Of a stretch of DNA of 64,000 nucleotides, positions 17,959-25,768 are shown in pieces. How positions within the stretch are numbered: the stretch's first letter is position 1; each line of letters starts with the position of its first letter. The notes under the pieces are model-generated. The model was given only the letters and a program-made list of their open reading frames with translations, did no database searches and was not told the origin of the DNA. A program made the translations under genes and the position numbers. Source of the DNA: Terriglobia bacterium (GTDB lineage: Bacteria > Acidobacteriota > Terriglobia > Terriglobales > Acidobacteriaceae); assembly GCA_020073215.1 (NCBI GenBank), contig JAIQFO010000020.1, positions 22,432-86,431 of the forward strand, given 5' to 3'.

Positions 17959-18982
17959 TGCCTCCAGGATCGATTCTGCGGAGCAGTCGCTGGTTCAGTT
18001 CTTCCGCGCGTCGCTCATCGTCCGGGCCCACGGGAACTGCAGGAGCGGGAGCAACCGGAAACCCAAGTGCTGGCGCTGGTTCAGGCATACCCAAAGCAAC
18101 CGATATCGCATTGATGATACCGACAAACTCGTCGTGATTAGGTTGGCCGTCCGCATTGATGACAACGTTGTAGAAGATCGGATCGACGAGATATCGGTCG
18201 TTTAGCAAAGTGCGCATTTGACCGTCGTTTTCTTCGGGCCGAAGTCCAACCAAAGCGAAATGATGCAGGCCAATTCCGTTCAGATCCCTAGCACAATCAC
18301 GCAAGATGTTGGTGAAATCTGTGTCTGTAAAGCCGAACCCGAGGAACAAAAGATGCTTAGTTGCTGCCACGGTCCAGACGAAGTTCTTGAAAAGCGCATT
18401 GTTCCGGTAGAGTTCCGTATAACCGGTTTCGGTTAGGGCAATCCTTTCGATCGGATCATCGTATTTCCCGTGAAGGTGTACCGCATGTTTTGGATAGGCC
18501 GGGTCATCCAAATCGCGGAGAAATCGCGCCATTGCCCGTCGATCACAGGAGGAAATGGTTCGGCAATCTGCCCCGCGTAGCGCGTGTGCATTTTCGTAGG
18601 AGTGCTCGAAATTGAGCGTCAGCGCGTGACGGAGAGGTAGAGCGGATATCCGTAAAAGAACGTCATGTACTGGTCCATCCTGGGGGCCGAACTCTGTGCG
18701 AATGAAATTCGTAAACGCTGGTTCACCAAGGTCGTTCCCGAGTCTTCTTGCACACAGCAGCAGGTCCGCTCCATGATTCTGGATTACGAGCTGTGTGTCT
18801 ACTTCACCGTGTCTTCTCAACTCGACTTCTGCCGCGAGTCGATCTATTACCCCCTTCCAGGATCGATACCCAGCCCAAACCGACACCCCTGCACCAATGC
18901 ATCCGATCAGGCGGCCCGTTTGGAGTTGCGCAATCAGACGTCCGCGTGCGCTGTTGTTCTCGTCGATGTTGTTGATTGCCAA
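17948..18982 (-). CDS. SIR2-like NADase, probable effector of a two-gene antiphage system
   Basis: About 344 aa. SIR2_2-type signatures: GCIGAGVSVWAGY near residues 28-40 (NAD loop), TLNFEHSYENAH, VHLHGKYDDP with the candidate catalytic His, and LFLGFGFTDTDF. In bacterial defence such domains hydrolyse NAD+ to abort infection. The frame is open far upstream, but codons above ~19060 run through the terminal repeat. TTG 18982 is chosen because it lies ~12 codons before the domain and a promoter-like pair is just upstream; GTG 19063 is an alternative. The C-terminus is Pro/Ala-rich. It overlaps the STAND gene by 11 bp. Confidence 0.8.
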   Translation of the reverse strand: MAINNIDENNSARGRLIAQLQTGRLIGCIGAGVSVWAGYRSWKGVIDRLAAEVELRRHGEVDTQLVIQNHGADLLLCARRLGNDLGEPAFTNFIRTEFGPQDGPVHDVLLRISALPLRHALTLNFEHSYENAHALRGADCRTISSCDRRAMARFLRDLDDPAYPKHAVHLHGKYDDPIERIALTETGYTELYRNNALFKNFVWTVAATKHLLFLGFGFTDTDFTNILRDCARDLNGIGLHHFALVGLRPEENDGQMRTLLNDRYLVDPIFYNVVINADGQPNHDEFVGIINAISVALGMPEPAPALGFPVAPAPAVPVGPDDERRAEELNQRLLRRIDPGGNGV

Positions 18983-19025
18983 TCGTTGATCTCGATTCGA
19001 ATCGAGCGTAGCGCTGCCTTCACTC

Positions 19026-19054
19026 AGTGTAAAGGACTCAAAACCCGCAGCCAA
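19026..19054 (-). promoter_or_regulatory. Candidate promoter for the SIR2-STAND operon
   Basis: Reading the minus strand, TTGGCT (19054-19049) and TACACT (19031-19026) are separated by exactly 17 bp. It lies just inside the subterminal repeat of the element and 44 bp before the chosen TTG start. Confidence 0.45.
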
Positions 19055-19088
19055 CGCTCGCACGCCCTGATACCATCGCGCGGGCCGG

Positions 19089-19101
19089 GCGCGCCCCGGC
19101 C
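19089..19101 (-). repeat. Subterminal motif, right
   Basis: Reverse complement of GGCCGGGGCGCGC at 5842-5854. Confidence 0.5.
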
Positions 19102-19134
19102 CCACGGTCCCGTCCTGGATCCAAATCGTGCGGA

Positions 19135-19170
19135 GGGGGGTCGACAATTTTTCCCGAAGTGTACTACCCC
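19135..19170 (-). repeat. Right terminal inverted repeat of the casposon-like element (36 bp)
   Basis: Exact reverse complement of 5780-5815, ending GAAGTGTACTACCCC at the outer edge. Confidence 0.88.
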
Positions 19171-19184
19171 CTCCAGCCCTTGAC
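19171..19184 (+). repeat. Target-site duplication, right copy (14 bp)
   Basis: CTCCAGCCCTTGAC, same orientation as 5766-5779. The downstream base completes TTGACA (19180-19185), so the insertion may lie at the -35 of the following gene. Confidence 0.85.
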
Positions 19185-19226
19185 AGCCAGAGTCTCCAAG
19201 GCGAGACTCGGTTCAGCCCTGTCGCT

Positions 19227-20381
19227 ATGCACGGATCCACCCAACCCGAAGAGGCATTCCCCGCGGCGAATACCGCGGACACGGTTAGCGGAACAGGCCG
19301 ATCTTCCTCCGTTTCAGTCGACCCAGTGGGCACCGCCGGCGGCAGGCCCAATGGAGGGCGCGGGCTTGAAGAAACAGAATTGGACTCCGCACTGCAGTTG
19401 CTCGTGGAGCGGGCACAGTACATTACCGGCGCGACTGGCACTGCCCTTGCTCTCCCCCAGGGTGAGGAAATGGTCTGCCGCGCCAGCGCTGGTTCTTCCG
19501 CGCCGGCAGTCGGGGCGCGCCTGCAGGTTCGGTCCGGATTGACCGGCGAAAGCATAGCCCGCCGGCAGTTGCTGCGCTGTGACAACGCCGAAGCCGATCC
19601 GCGCGTGAACCTCGAAACTTGCCGGGCCCTGGGCATTGCATCCATCGTCGTTTTGCCGTTGCTGCGGCGTAACGGCGAGGTGCGCGGCTTGTTCGAGCTG
19701 TTTTCCGACCACCCCTACGCTTTCGAAGAGCGCGATCTGATCGCGCTCGAACGCATGGCCGACCTCACTGCGACAGCCCTCGATCTGGCCGAGCAGCGCC
19801 AGAACATCGTGCCCGCGCCAGCGCAACGGCGCGAACCGGAAAAGCCCGTCGAATCTCCTACGGCAACGGCAACGGCAACGACAATGATCGCGCCGCCAGC
19901 TTCCGCGGTTCCCGTTAGCATTCCACCTCAAGATCCCCTGCCGGTTCCCCTTAACGTTTCTCCTGACTCAGAGCTCGCCAAACCAGAGCTCGCCGAGGCC
20001 CCGGTCGTTCCCGCCGAGCTGCCCCCGAGTCCGTCGTCGCCTGCGTTAGCTCCAGCTTCCGTCCCGGAGGCGATGCTCCGGGTGGAAAAATGCGCTTCCT
20101 GCGGATTCCCCGTTTCCGAGGGGAGAACGCTCTGCCTCGATTGCGAGCAGAAGGATGTCGCCAAGAAGGCGCGGGAGAAGGAGCTAGGCGGGATGGCGCA
20201 ACGCGAACCCGGGCAGGACCCAGCGTCGGACTCAGGGGTTCCGATGGCGGAGGAATTCGTGCCAGCCTTCCTGGCCAACGCGGTGCCGGTGAAGGAATCT
20301 TGGCTCGCGAACCACGTCAATCTGTTGGCGATCCTCGTAGTGATCCTGGGCATCCTGGTTGCCCTCGTGGTGTTTCGATAA
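19227..20381 (+). CDS. GAF-domain protein with zinc ribbon and C-terminal membrane anchor
   Basis: 384 aa. A GAF domain spans about residues 50-185 (LDSALQLLVERAQYITGATG ... FEERDLIALERMADLTATAL). A low-complexity Pro/Ala-rich linker, a CASCGF...CLDC zinc ribbon and one hydrophobic helix (LLAILVVILGILVALVVF) at the extreme C-terminus follow, so it is probably tail-anchored facing the cytoplasm. The ligand is unknown. ATG 19227 is chosen because the frame continues upstream into the casposon terminal repeat, giving 33 spurious residues from ATG 19128. It is the first backbone gene right of the element. Confidence 0.75.
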   Translation: MHGSTQPEEAFPAANTADTVSGTGRSSSVSVDPVGTAGGRPNGGRGLEETELDSALQLLVERAQYITGATGTALALPQGEEMVCRASAGSSAPAVGARLQVRSGLTGESIARRQLLRCDNAEADPRVNLETCRALGIASIVVLPLLRRNGEVRGLFELFSDHPYAFEERDLIALERMADLTATALDLAEQRQNIVPAPAQRREPEKPVESPTATATATTMIAPPASAVPVSIPPQDPLPVPLNVSPDSELAKPELAEAPVVPAELPPSPSSPALAPASVPEAMLRVEKCASCGFPVSEGRTLCLDCEQKDVAKKAREKELGGMAQREPGQDPASDSGVPMAEEFVPAFLANAVPVKESWLANHVNLLAILVVILGILVALVVFR

Positions 20382-20479
20382 CCACCTTTGTACCCGGGGG
20401 GGCCTGTTTCCCTTGACAGAGGGCCCGTGGAACCCATACTCTGCGCTTAATCGCTGTTCCAACACACAGGTGCCCAGGC

Positions 20480-20737
20480 ATGAAAAATGTGTATGAAGTT
20501 TTACGGCAAAAAGAACTTGAACTGACCCGGCTGGAAAAGGAAGTTGAGGCCTTGCGGGTCGCCGCCCCGTTGCTTTCGGACGAAAAAGAGCAGTTGGCCG
20601 AAGTGCCCAAGCCGAGCTTGTCGGCCACCGCGCCACCACAACAACCGGTTCGGATTCCTCCGGTGGTTGCCGCCCAGGCCACAAACGCCCCGTCACGCGT
20701 TGCGGGTTGGGAAGAAGCGGCCAAGCGCTGGCCGTAG
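20480..20737 (+). CDS. Small coiled-coil protein of unknown function
   Basis: 85 aa. Residues 1-35 (MKNVYEVLRQKELELTRLEK...) form a regular heptad coiled coil; the rest is Pro/Ala-rich and ends GWEEAAKRWP. It may be a short adaptor, but no function is recognised. It is 98 bp downstream of the GAF protein gene in the same direction and followed by a strong terminator, so they may share a transcript. Confidence 0.65.
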   Translation: MKNVYEVLRQKELELTRLEKEVEALRVAAPLLSDEKEQLAEVPKPSLSATAPPQQPVRIPPVVAAQATNAPSRVAGWEEAAKRWP

Positions 20738-20791
20738 CCGATCGCTGGTCGCGGTAGAGAGACGGGGCTTGCCCTGTCTACCCGTCATTGC

Positions 20792-20833
20792 AATAGCCCG
20801 GGATTGAAGATCGCTCTTCGACCCCGGGCTATT
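20792..20833. terminator. Bidirectional hairpin terminator
   Basis: AATAGCCCGGG (20792-20802) pairs with CCCGGGCTATT (20823-20833), with an inner GAAGA/TCTTC stem; ATTTTG follows. It lies between the convergent coiled-coil gene and sucA. Confidence 0.75.
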
Positions 20834-20942
20834 ATTTTGCTCTCTAGCAGGGCAGGCGTTTCGAGTGTTCATGAAAGCTGGGTCGTCCCGCCGATTGGCG
20901 GCGAGGAATAGTCAGTGGCAAATGAGTCCGTACGCACGCACT

Positions 20943-23513
20943 TCAGTCTTGCGTTGCGAAGGCCAGGGCCAACAACGTCTTCTGCTCGAGTTCGTGCGCC
21001 TTCGCCGAACCCGTTGCCGGACTCGCACTCCCCGAGCGTTTCACCGAATGCACCGGCCGGTCGCTTACGATGTGTCTTAAGCGTGGCAGCATATAGGACA
21101 GCGCACCCATGTTGGCCGGCTCTTCCTGCACCCACACGATGTCGCGCGCCGTTCCATGACGCTCCAATTCCGCCGTCAGCTCCTCCTCGGGAAACGGGTA
21201 CATCTGCTCCAGGAAAACGATGGCGGTACTCAAGGCTCTATCCTTGTCTTTGTCTTTGCGCTTCTGCCGTTCAGCGCGCAGTTCGTGGCCGATCTTGCCG
21301 GTGCAGAGCAGAATCCGCTGGGCATCCTGCACTTCGGTATCTGGAATCACGGGCAGAAACTTCTGGTGCGTCAGATCCTCCAGCGGAGACAGGGCGTCGG
21401 GATGCCGCAGCATACTTTTCGGCGTGAAGACGACCAGCGGCTTTCTCCAGCTGCGTAGCGCCTGCCGCCGCAACAGGTGGAAATACTGGCCGGCATTCGA
21501 GGGCTGACAAATCTGGATATTGTCGCGCGCCGCCAACTGCAAGAAGCGCTCGATGCGCGCACTCGAATGCTCGGGGCCCTGGCCTTCGTAGCCGTGAGGC
21601 AGCAAGAGCACGAGTCCTGACAGCAATAACCACTTGTCCTCGCCTGCGCACACGAACTGGTCAATTACCGCCTGCGCCACGTTGGCAAAATCGCCAAACT
21701 GAGCTTCCCACAGCACCAGAGCCTCGGGGTAATCGCGGCTGTAGCCGTATTCAAACCCCATCACGCCCGCTTCCGAAAGCGTCGAGTTGTAGATCTCGCA
21801 CGCCGCCTGGCCGGGGGCTATGTGCCGCAGGGGCATATATTCGCTCTCATCCTCAATATCCAGCAGCACCGAGTGCCGCTGATTGAAGGTCGCGCGCCGC
21901 GAGTCCTGTCCGCTGAGGCGCACCGGAATCCCCTGCTTCCCCAAGTTAGGCTTGACCAGGCTGGCAAAGGCCAGCGCTTCGGCCATCCCGTAGTCGACCG
22001 GCTTCTTGCCCGTCCCCATCTCCTGCCGTTGTTCCAGCAACTTCTTCACCTTGGGATGGATGTGGAAGCCTTCGGGATACGTGGTCAGGCGCGCGGTGAG
22101 TTCCGCCAATTCGTCGCGCGCTACTCCCGTGGGCTGCTCGTAATCCGGCTTGTAGCGGCCGCCAAAGTAGTTATCCCAGTACTTGGGCAGATCGCGCATC
22201 AGCGGCTTCTTGGTGACTTGCAGGGCGCTTTTCTGCGCGGCCTCGTACTCGCTCTTGATCGCGGCCGCCCGCGCGACAATATTGTCATCATCCATGCCGA
22301 TTTGCTTGGCGTAGATCTGATACAACGGCGGATGCTGTTTGATCGCCTTATACATCAGGGGCTGGGTTACGGTGGGATCGTCGACCTCACTGTGCCCGTG
22401 GCGCCGGTAGCCGATCAGGTCCACGACTACGTCGGCGCCGAATTGGTAGCGGTACTCGGCCGCGATGCGTGCGATCCGCATCACCGCATCCACGTCTTCA
22501 CCGTTCACGTGAAAGATGGGAACGGCCTGACGCCGCGCGAGCTGTGCGGAGAAGCGCGAGGAATACTCTTCGCGGGCATTGGTCGTGAACCCGATCAGGT
22601 TATTGACGATGACGTGGATCGTGCCGCCCACGGAGTAGCCGGGCAGGTCCGCATAATTCAGCGTTTCGGCTGTGATGCCTTGCCCCGCGAACGCGGCGTC
22701 GCCATGCACCAGCAGCGGCAAATACTTGGCTCGCCCGCCTTCACCGGCGCGGTCCTGCTTGGCGCGAGTGCGTCCCACCGTCACCGGATTTACCGCTTCC
22801 AGGTGGCTGGGATTCGACACCAGATGAATATGAATCTTCTTCCCGCTCCGGGTAACGTACTCGCCGGTCGCGCCCATGTGGTACTTCACGTCGCCTGAGC
22901 CGAGAACGCTGCGTGGGTCCACATCTTCAAATTCCGCAAATACCTGCTCCGCGGGACGCTTGGCAATGTGAATGATGACATTCAGCCGTCCGCGATGACT
23001 CATGCCCATCACCAGTTCCACCGCGCCGCGTTCGCCGGCGACGTCGAGGATCTGGTCCACAAACGGCAACAAGGAAGTGTTGCCTTCGAGGGAGAATCGC
23101 TTGTTGCCCAGATAGCGCTGCTGCAGCGTCTGCTCGAACAGATCGGCGCGCACCAGCAGGTCAAGCGCGCGTTCTTTATTATTCTTGTCGATGTTCTTGT
23201 CGACGTCGACGGCAGCCGGTTCCGCTTCGATGCGGTCCTGAATCCAGTGGCGCCGCTCCGGGTCGGCGATGTGCATGAACTCCACGCCCACCGTTCCGCA
23301 ATAAATGCGCCGTGCCTGGCGCGCCCATTCGTTGTCGTCAGTGTCATCAAACCGCAGGTCGGGATGAGGTTGCGGAGGCAGCAGGCCGAGCGGGTTCAGT
23401 TCGGCCTCGAGGTATCCAAATTGCCGGAACAGCCCAAACACCCGTTCGCGCTCGTAATTTTCAAGGATGGCAGGAGACGGGCTCCCGTTCGTATGCCGAG
23501 TCGAAGTAGCCAT
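20943..23513 (-). CDS. sucA: 2-oxoglutarate dehydrogenase E1 component
   Basis: 856 aa. The ThDP-dependent E1 decarboxylates 2-oxoglutarate and reductively succinylates the E2 lipoyl domain in the TCA cycle. Visible signatures: NKRFSLEGNTSLLP, MGMSHRGRLNVI, VHGDAAFAGQGITAET (ThDP/Mg binding), HVIVNNLIGFTT, YRRHGHSEVDDP, and SGQDSRRATFNQRHSVL in the transketolase-like half. It is shorter than E. coli SucA (~930 aa), mostly at the N-terminus, but all core motifs are present. No sucB or lpd is adjacent. The N-terminus starts MATSTRHTNG; no better downstream start is apparent. Confidence 0.93.
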   Translation of the reverse strand: MATSTRHTNGSPSPAILENYERERVFGLFRQFGYLEAELNPLGLLPPQPHPDLRFDDTDDNEWARQARRIYCGTVGVEFMHIADPERRHWIQDRIEAEPAAVDVDKNIDKNNKERALDLLVRADLFEQTLQQRYLGNKRFSLEGNTSLLPFVDQILDVAGERGAVELVMGMSHRGRLNVIIHIAKRPAEQVFAEFEDVDPRSVLGSGDVKYHMGATGEYVTRSGKKIHIHLVSNPSHLEAVNPVTVGRTRAKQDRAGEGGRAKYLPLLVHGDAAFAGQGITAETLNYADLPGYSVGGTIHVIVNNLIGFTTNAREEYSSRFSAQLARRQAVPIFHVNGEDVDAVMRIARIAAEYRYQFGADVVVDLIGYRRHGHSEVDDPTVTQPLMYKAIKQHPPLYQIYAKQIGMDDDNIVARAAAIKSEYEAAQKSALQVTKKPLMRDLPKYWDNYFGGRYKPDYEQPTGVARDELAELTARLTTYPEGFHIHPKVKKLLEQRQEMGTGKKPVDYGMAEALAFASLVKPNLGKQGIPVRLSGQDSRRATFNQRHSVLLDIEDESEYMPLRHIAPGQAACEIYNSTLSEAGVMGFEYGYSRDYPEALVLWEAQFGDFANVAQAVIDQFVCAGEDKWLLLSGLVLLLPHGYEGQGPEHSSARIERFLQLAARDNIQICQPSNAGQYFHLLRRQALRSWRKPLVVFTPKSMLRHPDALSPLEDLTHQKFLPVIPDTEVQDAQRILLCTGKIGHELRAERQKRKDKDKDRALSTAIVFLEQMYPFPEEELTAELERHGTARDIVWVQEEPANMGALSYMLPRLRHIVSDRPVHSVKRSGSASPATGSAKAHELEQKTLLALAFATQD

Positions 23514-23645
23514 AGAAGTCTATATAGAATAACGGATGCGCCGGCCTGGGTGGCCGATTCAGCCGGAAAACAATGGGGCTGTGTGGTGGCGTGGCATAGC
23601 TCCGTGACCACACAACGATTATTCTGAGGCAGGAGGAATACTCCC

Positions 23646-24467
23646 ATGACGCTTCGTCCCAATGCGGCTAAGCCCGGCACCCCGGTCATTCTGGGCATTC
23701 CATTCGATGCCAACTCTTCCTGGTTGCGCGGAGCGGCCGGAGCGCCGCCGATCATCCGCGTGTCCTTGCATTCCATCGCGTCGAACTCGTGGACGGAAAC
23801 TGGCGTCGACCTCGGCGCGGAAGGCATGTACTCGGATGCCGGCGACTTGAAGTTCACCTTTCAGGAGCCCTTCCCGGCCATCGAAACCAAAATCGGCGAA
23901 CTGCTGGACCATGGCTTGCGTCCGGTAAGCCTGGGTGGCGACCACTCGATTACGCTGCCCATCGTCCGCGCTTTCGGCGCGCACATCCCCGGCCTGACCA
24001 TACTTCACTTTGACGCCCATCCTGACCTCTACGACGAACTCGAAGGCAACCGGCTATCGCACGCCTGCCCCTTCGCCCGCATCATGGAGGAGGGCGCGGC
24101 CCAGCGCTTGATCCAGATCGGCATTCGGGCCATGACGGGACACCAACGCGAGCAGGCCAAGAAGTTCGGTGTCGAGGTGATCGAGATGCGCCACTTGCCC
24201 GCGCTTGATCGCATGAAAATCGATGGTCCTATCTACATCTCGTTCGACATGGACGCGCTCGATCCCGCCTTTGCTCCCGGCATTTCGCATCGCGAGCCCG
24301 GAGGAATGTCGGTGCGAGAAGCGATCGCGCACCTGCACGCCATCACCGGAAAGATCGCGGGCGCCGACATCGTGGAGTTCAATCCCGCGCAAGACAACAC
24401 GCAAATCACCGCAACGGTGGCGGCCAAACTGCTCAAAGAGATCATGGGGAAGATGATTCTGAACTAG
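23646..24467 (+). CDS. speB: Agmatinase/arginase-family ureohydrolase
   Basis: 273 aa. The dinuclear Mn ligands are present: GGDHSIT, LHFDAHPDLYD and SFDMDALDPAFAPG. Ureohydrolases split agmatine, arginine or similar guanidino compounds to urea and an amine. The SPGREPGG-type loop reads ISHREPGGMS, common to agmatinase-like members, but substrate cannot be fixed by reading. SD AGGAGGA lies 8 nt before ATG 23646. It is divergent from sucA across 132 bp. Confidence 0.87.
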   Translation: MTLRPNAAKPGTPVILGIPFDANSSWLRGAAGAPPIIRVSLHSIASNSWTETGVDLGAEGMYSDAGDLKFTFQEPFPAIETKIGELLDHGLRPVSLGGDHSITLPIVRAFGAHIPGLTILHFDAHPDLYDELEGNRLSHACPFARIMEEGAAQRLIQIGIRAMTGHQREQAKKFGVEVIEMRHLPALDRMKIDGPIYISFDMDALDPAFAPGISHREPGGMSVREAIAHLHAITGKIAGADIVEFNPAQDNTQITATVAAKLLKEIMGKMILN

Positions 24468-24499
24468 GGTCGTGCCCAGTAGATTCGTAACAGTTCGGG

Positions 24500-24575
24500 T
24501 TGTCATCCTGAGCGAAGCGAAGGACCTGCTCTTGGCGAGCGCATAAGACAGCAGGTCCTTCGCTCAGGATGACAA
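24500..24575. repeat. Dispersed hairpin repeat (type A), second copy
   Basis: TTGTCATCCTGAGCGAAGCG starts the left arm (24500-24529); the right arm (24550-24575) ends CAGGATGACAA. Same family as 673-754. It lies between speB and the DUF302 gene. Confidence 0.75.
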
Positions 24576-24596
24576 AATCTAAATTGGAGGGATCCA

Positions 24597-24980
24597 ATGG
24601 CCGGCGGAATCGTCGATGTGCCCAGTCGCTACTCCGTGCCCGAGACGTTGGCGCGGCTGCAGTCGATCCTCAAAGAGAAAGGCGTGAAGGTATTTGCTCT
24701 TATCGATCATAGCGGTGAGGCAGAGAAGGCCGGCCTCGCCATGCGCCCAACGCAGGTGCTGGTCTTTGGCAGTCCCAAAGGTGGCACGCCCTTGATGGTC
24801 GCCGCGCCCCGGTTGGCCATCGACCTTCCACTGAAAGCGCTCGCCTGGCAAGACGAGCAGGGCCAGGTGTGGCTCTCCTACAATTCACCGGAATACCTGC
24901 GCGAGCGGCACGGCTTTCCGGTGGAGCTTTTGAAAAACATTGCCGGAATCGCTGCGCTGGTCGAGAAGGCTGTGGAATAA
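24597..24980 (+). CDS. DUF302-family protein
   Basis: 127 aa. The typical DUF302 layout is visible: VPSRYSVPETLARLQSILKEKGVKVFALIDHSGEA ... LVFGSPKGGTPLM ... LPLKALAWQDEQGQVWLSYNSPEYL. The family is widespread, with no firmly established biochemical role. GGAGG lies 7 nt upstream of the ATG. rpiA starts 31 bp downstream in the same direction, so they may be co-transcribed. Confidence 0.82.
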   Translation: MAGGIVDVPSRYSVPETLARLQSILKEKGVKVFALIDHSGEAEKAGLAMRPTQVLVFGSPKGGTPLMVAAPRLAIDLPLKALAWQDEQGQVWLSYNSPEYLRERHGFPVELLKNIAGIAALVEKAVE

Positions 24981-25011
24981 TAGCGGGCTCGCAGAGTTCA
25001 GCAAGGAATCC

Positions 25012-25695
25012 ATGGCCAAGGCAAATTCGCAGGAAAAAGAAGCCGCCGGTCGCGCTGCCGCCAAGTTAGTGCGTGACGGAGACGTCGTCGGACTGGGCAC
25101 CGGTTCCACCGCCTACTTCGCGGTCGTTGCTCTAGGTGAGCGCGTAAAAGCGGGGCTGAAGATCATCGGAATCCCAACCTCCATCCAGACCGCCGATCTG
25201 GCGCGCACGCTCGGCATACCGCTGACTACGCTCGACGAACATCCGGAGATCGACATCACCATCGACGGCGCCGATGAAGTCGACCCCAAACTGAACCTGA
25301 TCAAAGGCGGCGGCGGCGCGCTGCTGCGTGAGAAGGTGGTTGCGTCAGTCACAAAGAAGATGGTCGTGGTCGCGGACTCGGGCAAGGTCGTCGCGACGCT
25401 CGGAAAATTTCCCTTGCCGGTCGAAGTGATTTCGTTTGCGCGGACCGTGGTCGAGAAAAAGATCGTGTCGCTCGGTGCGACGCCCAAATTGCGGACGAAG
25501 CCTGACGGCAGTCATTACCTTACCGACAATGGCAATCAGATTCTGGATTGCAGCTTTGGGAAGATCGTGGATCCGGCGGCGCTGGCTCAGGAGCTGAACG
25601 GAATGTCAGGCGTGGTTGAGCACGGCCTGTTTATAGGGCTGGCAAAGCTGGTTTTGGTAGGACGCGGAGACCGCGTGGAAGAACTGCGCTCCTAG
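25012..25695 (+). CDS. rpiA: Ribose-5-phosphate isomerase A
   Basis: 227 aa. Interconverts ribose-5-phosphate and ribulose-5-phosphate in the pentose phosphate pathway. RpiA signatures are GLGTGSTAYFAV, GIPTSIQTADLAR, DITIDGADEVDP, LIKGGGGALLREK and TDNGNQILDC, with catalytic Asp in DGADE and the general base Glu in LLREK. ATG 25012 is chosen over ATG 24940, which would add 24 residues and overlap the DUF302 gene. Confidence 0.94.
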   Translation: MAKANSQEKEAAGRAAAKLVRDGDVVGLGTGSTAYFAVVALGERVKAGLKIIGIPTSIQTADLARTLGIPLTTLDEHPEIDITIDGADEVDPKLNLIKGGGGALLREKVVASVTKKMVVVADSGKVVATLGKFPLPVEVISFARTVVEKKIVSLGATPKLRTKPDGSHYLTDNGNQILDCSFGKIVDPAALAQELNGMSGVVEHGLFIGLAKLVLVGRGDRVEELRS

Positions 25696-25705
25696 CGCCT
25701 GCACG

Positions 25706-25744
25706 GTCGGGCTTCGCCCGACTGGACAGCCGAGGGCGGCTGTC
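25706..25744. repeat. Twin hairpins after rpiA
   Basis: GTCGGGCTTCGCCCGAC (25706-25722) and GACAGCCGAGGGCGGCTGTC (25725-25744) sit back to back between convergent rpiA and the aminotransferase gene. They resemble REP-like repeats and may also terminate transcription. Confidence 0.6.
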
Positions 25745-25768
25745 CCTACGTGACGTGCTTTCGTCCGC

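Larger units (their letters stand above)
5780..19170. mobile_element. Casposon-like element, 13.4 kb, with SIR2/STAND defence cargo
   Basis: Delimited by perfect 36-bp terminal inverted repeats and a 14-bp direct repeat just outside them. Contents: winged-helix membrane protein (-), rearranged family B DNA polymerase (-), HNH protein (-), basic protein (-), zinc-ribbon protein (+), Cas1 (+), STAND ATPase (-), SIR2 protein (-). Casposons are transposons that use Cas1 as integrase and usually encode PolB and an HNH nuclease; their target duplications are about 14-15 bp. Base composition looks lower in GC than both flanks. Joining the flanks at one copy of the direct repeat restores a plausible empty site between phoU and the GAF-domain gene. 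PolB is rearranged, so autonomy is doubtful. Confidence 0.82.

Noticed and set aside
5780..19170. Explaining the 36-bp inverted repeats as two chance copies of a dispersed repeat
   Set aside because: The 14-bp direct repeat adjoins both outer edges in the same orientation, which independent copies would not give; still listed as the main alternative to check.
19128..19226. N-terminal extension of the GAF protein (MRRGVDNFSRSVL...)
   Set aside because: These codons are translation of the terminal repeat and target duplication.
18983..19645. Long N-terminus of the SIR2 protein
   Set aside because: It would run through the terminal repeat and antisense to the GAF gene; the domain begins only after ~18982.
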